NCBI GenBank assembly: GCA_017540505.1
Contig: JAFYAW010000007.1
Location: forward strand, 1 to 42,648
Source of the DNA: Bacteroidales bacterium
GTDB taxonomy: Bacteria; Bacteroidota; Bacteroidia; Bacteroidales; WCHB1-69
Direction: 5' to 3'
DNA: 42,648 nucleotides
Positions 24,890-32,871 of this stretch are shown piece by piece. A model generated the notes under the pieces. That model saw only the letters and a program-made list of their open reading frames with translations, was not told the DNA's origin and did not search any database. The position numbers were made by a program, and so were the translations under genes. Position 1 is the stretch's first letter, and every line of letters starts with the position of its first letter.

Positions 24890-27800
24890 ATGAATTATCC
24901 ATTAATATCCGAATATGTAGATGCCATCAAATTGGCGGAGGACAATTTCTGCCAACTCAGCAATTTGCGTCCGGTATTGGATGCGCACGGCGAGCCTGTC
25001 ATGAGCAGCGGCAATTTCGCCGTGGTGTTCAAGATGGTGGATGATAATGGTAATTTCCATGCGCTCAAATGCTTCATACGCGAGCAGCAGGGGCGCGCAA
25101 CGGCCTACCGGCAGATTTCCGACACGCTGGCAACAATCGACTCCCCTTATCTGACAGCCACACAATACTATGAAAAAGAGCTGTATGTGGACACGAGCCA
25201 AAGCGATGAGACGGAATTCCCCGTACTGTTAATGGATTGGGTGGAAGGGCAAACATTGGACAAATACCTGCGAGCAAATCTTGGCAACAAGAATGCTTTA
25301 CAAAGGCTGGCTTTCCGCTTTTGCCAGTTGGCAAAGTGGCTCCTGCCGCAATCATTCGCCCATGGGGACTTGAAGCCTGACAACATCCTCGTTCGTGGAG
25401 ACGGCTCTCTGGTGCTCATTGACTACGACGGGATGTATGTGCCCGCCATGCTCGGACAGAAATCGCGCGAGATGGGTTCGCCGGACTTCCGCCATCCCTT
25501 TCGCACGGAGGATGACTTTGACGAACGCATTGACGATTTCCCGGCCATGTCAATCCTGTTCTCATTATTAGTATTGGCTCATAATCCCGAATTACTGGAG
25601 CGTTATGGGGCTTCCGACCGACTGTTGTTTTCGGAGACTGATTACCGAAGCATTAGTGAATGCGCACTGCTGAAGGAGCATTTTCCCACGGAAGATACAG
25701 TGCTAAACAGAATAGGCGGACTGTTTTTAATAGCCTTGTCGGATGTGAAACTGCCACAACCGCTCTCGGCAGGCCTTCTAAACTTGCCAGAACCGGCAGC
25801 ATTGAAACCAGCGGCGATTGTTTCTACAGAAGCAACAAAAGAGGATTGGAAAAATGCCGTTGAAGATGAACATGGTGTGAAATATAGTGCTGATTGGAAA
25901 AAACTGTTGGAATGTTGTGATAAGCGTAAAGACACCCATTATACAATACATGAGGGGACGGAAATTATTTGCGATTGGGCATTTTCTCGTTGCAAAAATC
26001 TTCAACAGATTACATTACCGAATTCGCTCACTAGCATAGGAGATTATGCATTTTATATTTGTGAATCTCTTCAGGAAATCACACTACCAGATTCTGTCAC
26101 AAACATAGGAGATCAGGCTTTTTCAGAATGTACCTCCCTCCAGAAAATCAATTTGCCGGATTCACTCAACAGTATAGGGGCTTCTGCATTTTCTGGTTGT
26201 GAAAATCTTCAACAAATCACATTACTGGATTCACTCAATAGCATAGGAGACTATGCTTTTTGTCATTGTGAATCTCTTCAGGAAATCAATCTGCCGGATT
26301 CACTCAACAGCATAGGGGCTTCTGCATTTTCTGGTTGCGAAAATCTTCAACTGATCACATTTCCAGATTCGCTCAACAGCATTGGAGCCCATGCATTTTA
26401 TCATTGTGAATCGCTCCAGCAAATCACGCTACCAGACTCTGTCTCAAACATTGGAGATGAAGCTTTTTCATGTTGTAAATCCCTCCAAAAAATCAATCTG
26501 CCGGATTCGCTCAACAGCATAGGTGATGAAGCTTTTTCATATTGCAAAAATCTTCAACAGATCACATTACCGGATTCGCTTACCAGCATTGGTTCTATGG
26601 TCTTTTCAGGATGTGACAACATTAGCATTAGAAGCGACTCGTCTCGCTTCATAGTGAAACAGGATTTACTAATTGACAGGCGTGAACATCGACTTATTTC
26701 ATATATAGGAAAAGATGAAATTATTACGATTCCTGATACGATCACCAGCATCGGAGATTTTGCATTTTCTGATTGCGAAGATCTTCAACAGATTACATTA
26801 CCGGATTTGCTCACCAGCATAGGAGCCCATGCATTTTATCATTGTGAATCTCTCCAGCAAATCACACTACCAGACTCTGTCACAACTATAGGAGATGATG
26901 CTTTTTCTGGTTGCAAAAATCTTCAACAGATTACATTACCAGATTCGCTCACCAGCATAGGAAATTCCGCATTTTCTTCTTGCAAAAATCTTCAACAGAT
27001 CACATTACCGGATTCGCTCACCAGCATAGGTGATGAAGTTTTTTCATATTGCAAAAATCTTCAACAGATAACATTACCGGATTCGATCACCAGCATAGGA
27101 AATTCCGCATTTTCTTCTTGCAGAAATCTTCAACAGATCACATTACCAGATTCGATCACCAGCATAGGAGATTATGCATTTTCTGATTGTGAAAATCTTC
27201 GACAGATCACATTACCGAATTCGCTCACCAGCATAGGAGATTATGCATTTTATATTTGTGAATCTCTTCAGGAAATCACACTGCCAGATTCTGTCACAAA
27301 TATAGGAGATGAAGCTTTTTCAAAATGCACCTCTCTCCAGAAAGTCAATCTGCCGAAATCACTCACCAGCATTGGTTCTAAGGTCTTTTTAGAATGTGAC
27401 CACATCAGCCTTAAAAGTGATTCGTCTCGCTTCATAGTGGAACAGGATTTATTAATTGACATGCGTGAGCATCGACTTATTTCATGTGTAGGAAAAAATA
27501 AAATTATTACGATTCCTGATTCAGTCACCAGCATCGGAGACTATGCATTTTATTTTTGTAAGTCTCTCCAGAAAATCAATCTGCCGAATTCGCTCACCCG
27601 CATCGGAACTTGTGCGTTTTGCTGCTGTTTTTCCCTTCAAGAAATAACACTACCGGATTCGATTACCGATATTGGAGACGGTGCTTTCGCATCATGTTAC
27701 AATCTTAAAAACATAGCATTCCCAAATACATCCACTAACATTGGGGATGAGGTACTTGCATCCTGTGAATCACTAAAAACCATAAAATTGCCTAATCCTC

Positions 27801-27988
27801 ACATTTCTATTGAAGAAAATTCGTTTGGTGCACTTTGTGGAGGAGGAGCTGAAGGCTATTGGATTAGTTATGTATCGGCAGAGAAAATTTTTATACCCTC
27901 TGGTACACGCGAAAAATTCAAGAAACTATTACCGATCAAATTACATGATAAACTCGTGGAGTATCCCGACGCAACAAATTTCGAATAA
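24890..27988 (+). CDS. Protein kinase fused to BspA-type leucine-rich repeats
   Basis: A 1032-residue protein without a signal peptide or membrane helix, so probably cytoplasmic. Residues 1-270 form a eukaryote-like kinase: glycine loop 'SGNFAVVFKM', Lys at 60 in 'ALKCF', catalytic loop 'HGDLKPDNILV' (Asp 160; HRD is replaced by HGD) and 'DYDG' (178-181) in place of DFG. A linker leads to about 24 units of 23 residues (about 360-980) of the form C-x2-LQQITLPDSLTSIGD-x-AF, the BspA-like LRR_5 type. Two units (near 585 and 860) carry the same extra segment ('SSRFIV-QDLLID-REHRLIS'). LRRs suggest protein binding and the kinase an output domain. It starts 138 nt after the RES gene, with no promoter box seen between, so it may be a fourth gene of that unit. 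The kinase part is less AT-rich than the cassette. Confidence 0.85.
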   Translation: MNYPLISEYVDAIKLAEDNFCQLSNLRPVLDAHGEPVMSSGNFAVVFKMVDDNGNFHALKCFIREQQGRATAYRQISDTLATIDSPYLTATQYYEKELYVDTSQSDETEFPVLLMDWVEGQTLDKYLRANLGNKNALQRLAFRFCQLAKWLLPQSFAHGDLKPDNILVRGDGSLVLIDYDGMYVPAMLGQKSREMGSPDFRHPFRTEDDFDERIDDFPAMSILFSLLVLAHNPELLERYGASDRLLFSETDYRSISECALLKEHFPTEDTVLNRIGGLFLIALSDVKLPQPLSAGLLNLPEPAALKPAAIVSTEATKEDWKNAVEDEHGVKYSADWKKLLECCDKRKDTHYTIHEGTEIICDWAFSRCKNLQQITLPNSLTSIGDYAFYICESLQEITLPDSVTNIGDQAFSECTSLQKINLPDSLNSIGASAFSGCENLQQITLLDSLNSIGDYAFCHCESLQEINLPDSLNSIGASAFSGCENLQLITFPDSLNSIGAHAFYHCESLQQITLPDSVSNIGDEAFSCCKSLQKINLPDSLNSIGDEAFSYCKNLQQITLPDSLTSIGSMVFSGCDNISIRSDSSRFIVKQDLLIDRREHRLISYIGKDEIITIPDTITSIGDFAFSDCEDLQQITLPDLLTSIGAHAFYHCESLQQITLPDSVTTIGDDAFSGCKNLQQITLPDSLTSIGNSAFSSCKNLQQITLPDSLTSIGDEVFSYCKNLQQITLPDSITSIGNSAFSSCRNLQQITLPDSITSIGDYAFSDCENLRQITLPNSLTSIGDYAFYICESLQEITLPDSVTNIGDEAFSKCTSLQKVNLPKSLTSIGSKVFLECDHISLKSDSSRFIVEQDLLIDMREHRLISCVGKNKIITIPDSVTSIGDYAFYFCKSLQKINLPNSLTRIGTCAFCCCFSLQEITLPDSITDIGDGAFASCYNLKNIAFPNTSTNIGDEVLASCESLKTIKLPNPHISIEENSFGALCGGGAEGYWISYVSAEKIFIPSGTREKFKKLLPIKLHDKLVEYPDATNFE
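25978..27834 (+). repeat. 69-nt coding tandem repeats of the kinase-LRR gene
   Basis: The LRR region is built of near-identical 69-nt units at DNA level; phrases such as 'CTTCAACAGATCACATTACC' and 'TCGCTCACCAGCATAGGA' recur many times. A block near 27210-27480 repeats the order of units from 26020-26150 and 26580-26700, showing a higher-order duplication. Confidence 0.85.
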
Positions 27989-28152
27989 CGAAAACGACAA
28001 TTGGTGATTCGATTTTTACATACAACAAATAAATGATTATCGTAGAGTCAAAACGAAAAAGAAAGGAGACGAAGTGTCCCGGGGTAAACATTCCTCTTCA
28101 GAATTGCGTTTTTAAAGTCGCCCGGAATAGGACGGGCAAAGGATTTTTTCAT

Positions 28153-28160
28153 TACTTTTG
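28153..28160 (+). promoter_or_regulatory. -7 box of the UDP-GlcNAc 2-epimerase gene
   Basis: TACTTTTG matches TAnnTTTG. It lies 18 nt before the ATG at 28179, giving a very short 5' UTR and ruling out the TTG at 28158 as a start. Confidence 0.55.
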
Positions 28161-28178
28161 CAATTCAAAATGTCTGCA

Positions 28179-29246
28179 ATGAAGATTCTATCGGTTATCG
28201 GTGCGAGACCCCAGTTTGTGAAGGCGGCGGTGGTGAGTGCGGAAATACATAACACCCCCGGTGTCAGCGAGGTGCTGGTCCATACCGGCCAACATTTTGA
28301 CGCCAACATGTCGCAACTCTTTTTTGAGGAGATGGGCATCCGACAGCCGCACTACAATCTGGGTGTCCACAGTCTGCCCCACGAGGAAATGGTTGCGCAG
28401 ATGCAGGTGGGCATTGAACGGGTGATCCGTGATGAGCGTCCCGACTGGCTGTTGGTCTATGGCGACACGGACTCCACGTTGGCCGGCGCGCAGGCCGCCC
28501 GCGCGTGTGCGGTGCCGCTGTGCCATGTGGAGGCGGGCCTGCGCTCCTTCAACCCGAAGATGCGCGAGGAGTACAACCGCATCCAGACCGACAAGCTCAG
28601 CGATGTGCTGTTCGCGCCCACCACGACAGCCGTGCGCAATCTCGAACGCGAAGGTATTGATTCAAAGAAGATTATCCTTACTGGGGATGTGATGAAGGAT
28701 GCGGCCCTGCTGTTTGCACCGCAGGCGCGCAAACCGCAAGTGGAGCTGCCGGAAACCTTTGTCCTCTGCACGCTGCATCGGGCCGAGAATACGGATAACC
28801 CCGAAATCCTGAAGGAGCTGCTGTTAGCCTTGGAGATGGTCTGCCAATTTGTGTCGGTGGTGCTGCCGTTGCACCCGCGCACCCGTCAGAAGATGCTGGA
28901 AATCAACTATCCGATAGGGCAGTCGCCCATTCTGTTTATAGACCCCGTGGGCTATTTAGAGATGCTGTATCTGCTGAAGCATTGCCAGTTGGTGATGACC
29001 GATAGCGGCGGTGTGCAGAAGGAGGCCTATTTCGCCCACAAATACTGCATGACCCTTCGCGAAGAGACCGAATGGGTGGAACTGTGCGCCCGCGGCTATA
29101 ATCATCTGCTCGGGCACAACCATATAGATATTGTATCGACTGTTCAGAATTTTCTCTCCATGCCGCCTTTGTTCACCGATGATCTCTATGGAGACGGCCA
29201 TGCAGCGCGCAAGATTGTGTGCGAATTGACGAAAAAGGGTGAATGA
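28179..29246 (+). CDS. wecB: UDP-N-acetylglucosamine 2-epimerase, non-hydrolysing
   Basis: Interconverts UDP-GlcNAc and UDP-ManNAc for surface polysaccharide synthesis. The 355-residue protein has 'MKILSVIGARPQFVKAA' at the N-terminus, 'VHTGQHFDANMSQLFF', 'VYGDTDSTLAGAQAA' with the conserved catalytic acid region, 'HVEAGLRSFN', 'EEYNRIQTDKLSD', 'CTLHRAENTDN' and 'MTDSGGVQKEAYF' for UDP binding. An ATG at 28170 (MSAMKIL) is an alternative start. No polysaccharide cluster surrounds it; rfbA and the glycosyltransferase pair are elsewhere in the window. It converges with the four-helix-bundle gene across a heptamer array. Confidence 0.95.
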   Translation: MKILSVIGARPQFVKAAVVSAEIHNTPGVSEVLVHTGQHFDANMSQLFFEEMGIRQPHYNLGVHSLPHEEMVAQMQVGIERVIRDERPDWLLVYGDTDSTLAGAQAARACAVPLCHVEAGLRSFNPKMREEYNRIQTDKLSDVLFAPTTTAVRNLEREGIDSKKIILTGDVMKDAALLFAPQARKPQVELPETFVLCTLHRAENTDNPEILKELLLALEMVCQFVSVVLPLHPRTRQKMLEINYPIGQSPILFIDPVGYLEMLYLLKHCQLVMTDSGGVQKEAYFAHKYCMTLREETEWVELCARGYNHLLGHNHIDIVSTVQNFLSMPPLFTDDLYGDGHAARKIVCELTKKGE

Positions 29247-29256
29247 TAATTAATAA

Positions 29257-29305
29257 TTTACAATTAATAATTAATAGTTAATAGTTAATAGTTAATTGCT
29301 ATTTG
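29257..29305. repeat. Heptamer array at convergent 3' ends
   Basis: Units ATTAATA, ATTAATA, GTTAATA, GTTAATA, GTTAATT, GCTATTT with exact 7-nt period, beginning just after wecB and extending into the last codons of the minus-strand gene (Ser-Asn-stop is read from the array). Confidence 0.7.
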
Positions 29306-29657
29306 GGGATTGTTGTTTGGTTTTGAGAATGGATGTTAAAATTTTCAATAACTCCTGACATTCGCTATAAATGCTATTGAAGGCGTTATTGTCTATATAT
29401 CCGCTTTCATGTAGTAACTCTAACCAATATTCAGTTTCGGCTGCTTCTTTGAATGATATGTGCAATTTGGCATAAAAATCTCGTTTGCTTTGCGCAGTTG
29501 AAGCTTCCTTAGCGTTTGCCCCAATACTAGTCCCACTTCGTAGTATCTGCTTTGACATCACATATTCGTTTTTCTCATTTTTTAGAAAGGAATACAATTT
29601 GATAATTCGCAATGCAAAATGTTTTGTTTTCTCCAACAGCACACCCCTCGTCTTCAT
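29292..29657 (-). CDS. Four-helix-bundle protein of the S23/23S-intervening-sequence family
   Basis: A 121-residue protein with the family pattern 'RSGTSIGANAKEASTAQSKRDFYAKL' (about 41-66) and 'SFKEAAETEYWLELLHESGY' (about 70-89), all predicted helix. Homologues are encoded in 23S rRNA intervening sequences and as stand-alone genes in many Bacteroidota; related bundles include the Avd accessory protein of diversity-generating retroelements, but no reverse transcriptase or variable repeat is nearby. Function is unknown; RNA or nucleic-acid binding is often suspected. It is isolated, and its 3' end and the 3' end of the upstream MutS-like gene both end in the same 'AGCAATTAA' followed by a heptamer array, as if it were inserted as a cassette. 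Confidence 0.85.
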   Translation of the reverse strand: MKTRGVLLEKTKHFALRIIKLYSFLKNEKNEYVMSKQILRSGTSIGANAKEASTAQSKRDFYAKLHISFKEAAETEYWLELLHESGYIDNNAFNSIYSECQELLKILTSILKTKQQSPNSN

Positions 29658-29687
29658 TCGCTCAATAATTTACATGGTAAATAAATG

Positions 29688-29722
29688 TTATGCAATTGAG
29701 ACTTTACATTTCAATTGCATAA
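29688..29722. repeat. Perfect 12-bp inverted repeat upstream of the four-helix-bundle gene
   Basis: TTATGCAATTGA (29688-29699) and TCAATTGCATAA (29711-29722) with an 11-nt spacer. It lies 31 nt before the gene's ATG. It could be an operator or an RNA hairpin; no T-run follows in either direction. Confidence 0.65.
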
Positions 29723-29806
29723 GTAATTGTTCTTGAAATGCAGTGCTTTATTTTCTTAAAACATGTGCATCCAGAATCAGCAACGCTCAACCTCGCCAAT
29801 TATTGT

Positions 29807-29848
29807 ATTATTAATTATTAATTATTAACTATTAACTATTAATTGCTA
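29807..29848. repeat. Heptamer array at the mutS-like 3' end
   Basis: ATTATTA x3, ACTATTA x2, ATTGCTA with exact 7-nt period. The array overlaps the stop codon of the minus-strand MutS-like gene at 29839-29841. Confidence 0.7.
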
Positions 29849-31191
29849 ATTAAATCCCCGTCCACCCCCAGCAGCCGTGCGATGGAGAATGCCTCCATGG
29901 GCACCTCGTCGGCGTCGGTTTCCACCAGGGAGTAATCGATGTAGTCGCCGATGTTGTGCACGGTGACGGGTGTGTCGCCCCGCAGCTGGAGGCCTTTCAC
30001 GCGCAGTCGCCGGCAGTTGGCACTGATGCCGCTATAGTGTGTGGTGACCAGCGAGGTGATGCCGAGTTGTGCGGCCAGTTTCAGGTAGTTGCTGACAATG
30101 CGTTTGCCCTCCTCGGGGTTGGTTGTGCGGGCCAGCTCGTCCACTAAGGCTAATATTCTCTTTCCAGCGCGTCCGGCCTGGATGATGTCGTGGATGGTGA
30201 GAATCTCCACGGCAAAAGAGGATAGTCCGCTGATTTCGGACTGCCGGTCGCCGATGCTGCTGTAGATGCCGTCCATGACAGTCATGGCGGCGCTTTCCGC
30301 GGGTAGGTAGAATCCGAACTGGAAGAGGTACTGGGCCAGCGAGACGGTCTTCAAGAGCACGGACTTGCCCGCCATGTTGGCTCCGGTGATGAGTACGGTC
30401 TCGCGTCCGAATTGGATGTCGATGGGCTGGAATTGGCGGCCTTTCTCGGCCAATGCTGCCGCCACTTCGGGATTGTACAGCTGGTGCAGGTCGGTGTGGT
30501 CGGAGAGAGTGGGGCGGCAGGCGTTCCAATCGATAGCCAGTTGGGCTTTGGCGAGCAGCAGGTCTAAATGGGCAAGCTGTTCCAGATTGTGGGCCATCGC
30601 TACGCGGTAGGGTTGCAGCTGTTGCGACAGAGAGGCCCGCACGCGGTCTTCCACCTTTTGGGCTTGGAAACGGAACTCCTCCGCCTCGGCCGCACTTTGC
30701 GCATTTTGGATGCGCTCACGCCATTGGGCGAGCTCGTGATCATAGAGCGAATAGACGTAGAAATGGGGGATGCCGGTGTGCTCGGGATCCAGTAGTGTGA
30801 TGACGGCATCCATGTTTCCCAGCGGGCAGATGTCGCTGCCGCAGGCTTCTAACGCCTCCGCGATCTTGCGGGTGAGGATAGCGGTCTTCTTGATCTCGAA
30901 AAGCTGTATGTCGTCCATCACGCTGCCGTCGGCCAGGGCGGACAGCGTGGGCCGTATGTCGTTGATCTGGTGCAGATGGTTTCGGATGCTCATCAGTTTG
31001 CTCCGGAACTGGTCGTTGCGGCGCAGGTCAATGGCTTTGGACAAAAGGTCGAACTCCGCCTCCAATTCCTGCGCAGAGGTGCTGAACGGCAGGTCTAACA
31101 GATACTTCCGGCCCAAATTGGAGGTGAGTTGGAGCTGCTCATACACATAGTGCAGGGCGGAGTTTTGTTCGAAAGCGTTTTTGAAAAGCAT
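29839..31191 (-). CDS. Short MutS-like ATPase
   Basis: A 450-residue protein with the lever/core helices (about 1-250) and the MutS ATPase domain: Walker A 'TGANMAGKSVLLKTV' near 270, the following 'SSIGDRQSEISGLSSFAVEI' signature and Walker B 'LALVDELARTTNPEEG' near 350. The mismatch-recognition and connector domains of true MutS are missing, as is a Smr or clamp-stabilising tail. Similar short MutS relatives exist in Bacteroidota; one known group, KamC, reactivates lysine 5,6-aminomutase, but no lysine-fermentation genes are near, so I leave the role open. The start at 31191 is chosen because a -7 box lies 18 nt upstream; longer frames run into repeat DNA. The last codons come from a heptamer array. 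Confidence 0.8.
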   Translation of the reverse strand: MLFKNAFEQNSALHYVYEQLQLTSNLGRKYLLDLPFSTSAQELEAEFDLLSKAIDLRRNDQFRSKLMSIRNHLHQINDIRPTLSALADGSVMDDIQLFEIKKTAILTRKIAEALEACGSDICPLGNMDAVITLLDPEHTGIPHFYVYSLYDHELAQWRERIQNAQSAAEAEEFRFQAQKVEDRVRASLSQQLQPYRVAMAHNLEQLAHLDLLLAKAQLAIDWNACRPTLSDHTDLHQLYNPEVAAALAEKGRQFQPIDIQFGRETVLITGANMAGKSVLLKTVSLAQYLFQFGFYLPAESAAMTVMDGIYSSIGDRQSEISGLSSFAVEILTIHDIIQAGRAGKRILALVDELARTTNPEEGKRIVSNYLKLAAQLGITSLVTTHYSGISANCRRLRVKGLQLRGDTPVTVHNIGDYIDYSLVETDADEVPMEAFSIARLLGVDGDLISN

Positions 31192-31209
31192 AGTCGTCAG
31201 TTTCGGTTG

Positions 31210-31217
31210 CAAAGATA
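31210..31217 (-). promoter_or_regulatory. -7 box of the MutS-like gene
   Basis: TATCTTTG on the minus strand, 18 nt upstream of the ATG at 31191. It decides the start of that gene. Confidence 0.6.
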
Positions 31218-31307
31218 CGATTTTATTTCGGATACTATTGTGGATTCCCATCGATACGTTATGAAAGGTTTTCTGTTTGCGATTTGCGGTGTCTCGAATG
31301 TTTGGGG

Positions 31308-31339
31308 ATTCCGCGAAACGCGCCAGCGTTTCGCGGAAT
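31308..31339. repeat. Perfect 14-bp hairpin
   Basis: ATTCCGCGAAACGC (31308-31321), loop GCCA, GCGTTTCGCGGAAT (31326-31339). With the flanking 'GGTGCG' it mirrors the second stem of the adjacent double-hairpin element in inverse orientation. Confidence 0.8.
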
Positions 31340-31364
31340 GGTGCGAGTCCTTCATGACAAGAAA

Positions 31365-31466
31365 GCGGCGGCACAAGAATCAGAAAACCCAACAGAATGT
31401 CTGCCGCCGCAAGGGTTTCAATTGCGCTGCGCACCATTCCGCCGCGCACGCAGTGTGCGGCGGAAT
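31365..31466. repeat. Double-hairpin element, copy 2
   Basis: First stem GCGGCGGCA (31365-31373) with TGCCGCCGC (31402-31410); second stem starts ATTCCGCCGC (31436-31445), ends GCGGCGGAAT (31457-31466) and extends to 14 pairs around a 3-nt loop. Both stems and the joining 'GCACC' are shared with 21311-21413. The remaining 31467-31688 holds no gene I can support. Confidence 0.75.
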
Positions 31467-31688
31467 CCCCATCCATTGAGTGTCCGCCGCCACGTTGCCA
31501 TTTCCCTGTTTGCGGCAGAATCCCCGAAAAATTCCGAAATTTTTGCCCGCCGCACTATGCTCTGGCATGAGTGCAGTTTTTCCTTTTTTTGCACTTTTAC
31601 ATCTTTTTAGGGGATATTTGCAGTTTTCTTTCACCAAAATGCAGATTGTTATCATGTTGATTTTCAATAAAATAAATTCAAAAAGGCC

Positions 31689-31719
31689 TTGATTTTGGCT
31701 TTGGGTTGGTGTATCTTTG
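31689..31719 (+). promoter_or_regulatory. Promoter of the Rpn-type nuclease gene
   Basis: TTG (31689-31691), 20-nt spacer, TATCTTTG (31712-31719), 29 nt before the ATG. Confidence 0.6.
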
Positions 31720-31748
31720 CGGGACAACAATTTTAAACTAAAACCAAA

Positions 31749-32762
31749 ATGACAAAAATCAAACGCAAACACAAAAACAAGCGAAATGACCCGCAGGCAA
31801 GTCAGCCGTACTTTTACGGGCCAGAAGCCGCCCCCGCGAGGGCTCTGCCAAGCATAGAGGAGACCGAGGCGTATATTCGGGAGCACGGCCTGAAGGTTAT
31901 CAACCCGCTTTCCGACTTCGGATTCAAGCGTCTGCTGGCGACAGAGCGCAACAAGGATATCCTCATCCATCTGCTCAACACCTTCATTTCAGCGGATTCC
32001 GGGGTGATCACCGATGTCACGTACCTGCCCACCGAAGTGCTCGGATTCAGCCGGGAGGACAAGCTCGTGCGCTTCGACCTGTACTGTACCAACCAGAACG
32101 GGGACCGGTTCATCGTGGAGATGCAGAACGGGTGGCAGAAGAACTACGCCAATCGGGCAATCGTCTATGCGGGCCGCGCTGCCGGACAGAGCGTGCGAAG
32201 GGGCGATAGGCTGTACGAACATGTCAGCGGCGTATATTCCTTGAACATAGTGGCATACAACATGCCGGAGTTCAAGGGGAGTGAGGAGTACATCTGGCGC
32301 GTTTACCTGAAAGATGACCGGAACAAGATTTTTTCGAGGAAGAATGTGCTGTATTTCGTGGAATTGAGTAAATTTGCCGCGCAGTTGGGAAGGCTGGACT
32401 TGTGTGACGAGCGCAACCGCTGGCTCTATATGCTGACGCAGATCGTGCACATGAGCAAGCGCGAGGTGGAGACGATGACACCGGTGTTCCAACGGATTTA
32501 TGAGGAATGTCAAATCACAAACTTCACGGATATGGATAAACAGAAATATGTACGGAATGTGTTGGAGTTCGACGATGTGCGGGAGATGCTGGAATGCGAA
32601 CGCGAGATGGCAGAGCAGGCTGGCTACGAGCGCGGGATTCAACAAGGCAGGGAAGAAACTCTTCTCCGAACCGCCAAGAATCTTATGGAATTAGGTATTC
32701 CCCTTGCCGATGTGGCTAAAGCTACCGGGTTGAGCGAGGAGGAAATAAAGCAAAGAACCTAA
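31749..32762 (+). CDS. Rpn-family PD-(D/E)XK nuclease (putative recombination-promoting nuclease/transposase)
   Basis: A 337-residue protein of the PDDEXK_2 family. After a basic N-terminus ('KIKRKHKNKR') comes 'NPLSDFGFKRLLATERNKDIL', then the nuclease core 'RFDLYCTNQNGDRFIVEMQ', with D110 and E124-x-Q126. The E-x-Q form is typical of the Rpn group. 'YFVELSKFA' and the C-terminal coiled region 'AGYERGIQQGREE' followed by 'LADVAKATGLSEEEIKQ' are also usual. E. coli RpnA is a Ca2+-stimulated DNA endonuclease that promotes RecA-independent recombination; these genes often occur in many copies per Bacteroidota genome. It has its own promoter and may be a mobile or repeat-associated gene given the neighbouring hairpin elements. 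Confidence 0.88.
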   Translation: MTKIKRKHKNKRNDPQASQPYFYGPEAAPARALPSIEETEAYIREHGLKVINPLSDFGFKRLLATERNKDILIHLLNTFISADSGVITDVTYLPTEVLGFSREDKLVRFDLYCTNQNGDRFIVEMQNGWQKNYANRAIVYAGRAAGQSVRRGDRLYEHVSGVYSLNIVAYNMPEFKGSEEYIWRVYLKDDRNKIFSRKNVLYFVELSKFAAQLGRLDLCDERNRWLYMLTQIVHMSKREVETMTPVFQRIYEECQITNFTDMDKQKYVRNVLEFDDVREMLECEREMAEQAGYERGIQQGREETLLRTAKNLMELGIPLADVAKATGLSEEEIKQRT

Positions 32763-32871
32763 ATCAGTAAGGTCTTAGCTAACCATCAAGCCGTACTACA
32801 AAGGGATGTATGGGTTGGTGACACAGGTAATGTTTCCGCGCAAGGGTAATGCCCCCCCATCTATCCCAATG

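Noticed and set aside
25978-27834. CRISPR array
   Set aside because: The repeats are in frame, 69 nt long, without unique spacers, and encode leucine-rich repeats.
28158-28178. TTG start for the UDP-GlcNAc 2-epimerase
   Set aside because: It overlaps the promoter -7 box; the ATG at 28179 fits the family N-terminus.
29292-29657. Avd component of a diversity-generating retroelement
   Set aside because: No reverse transcriptase, template repeat or variable repeat is nearby; the sequence fits the stand-alone S23-type family.
31192-31476. 95-residue N-terminal extension of the MutS-like protein
   Set aside because: The extension would be translated from the double-hairpin repeat and from the promoter itself; the ATG at 31191 is 18 nt from a -7 box.
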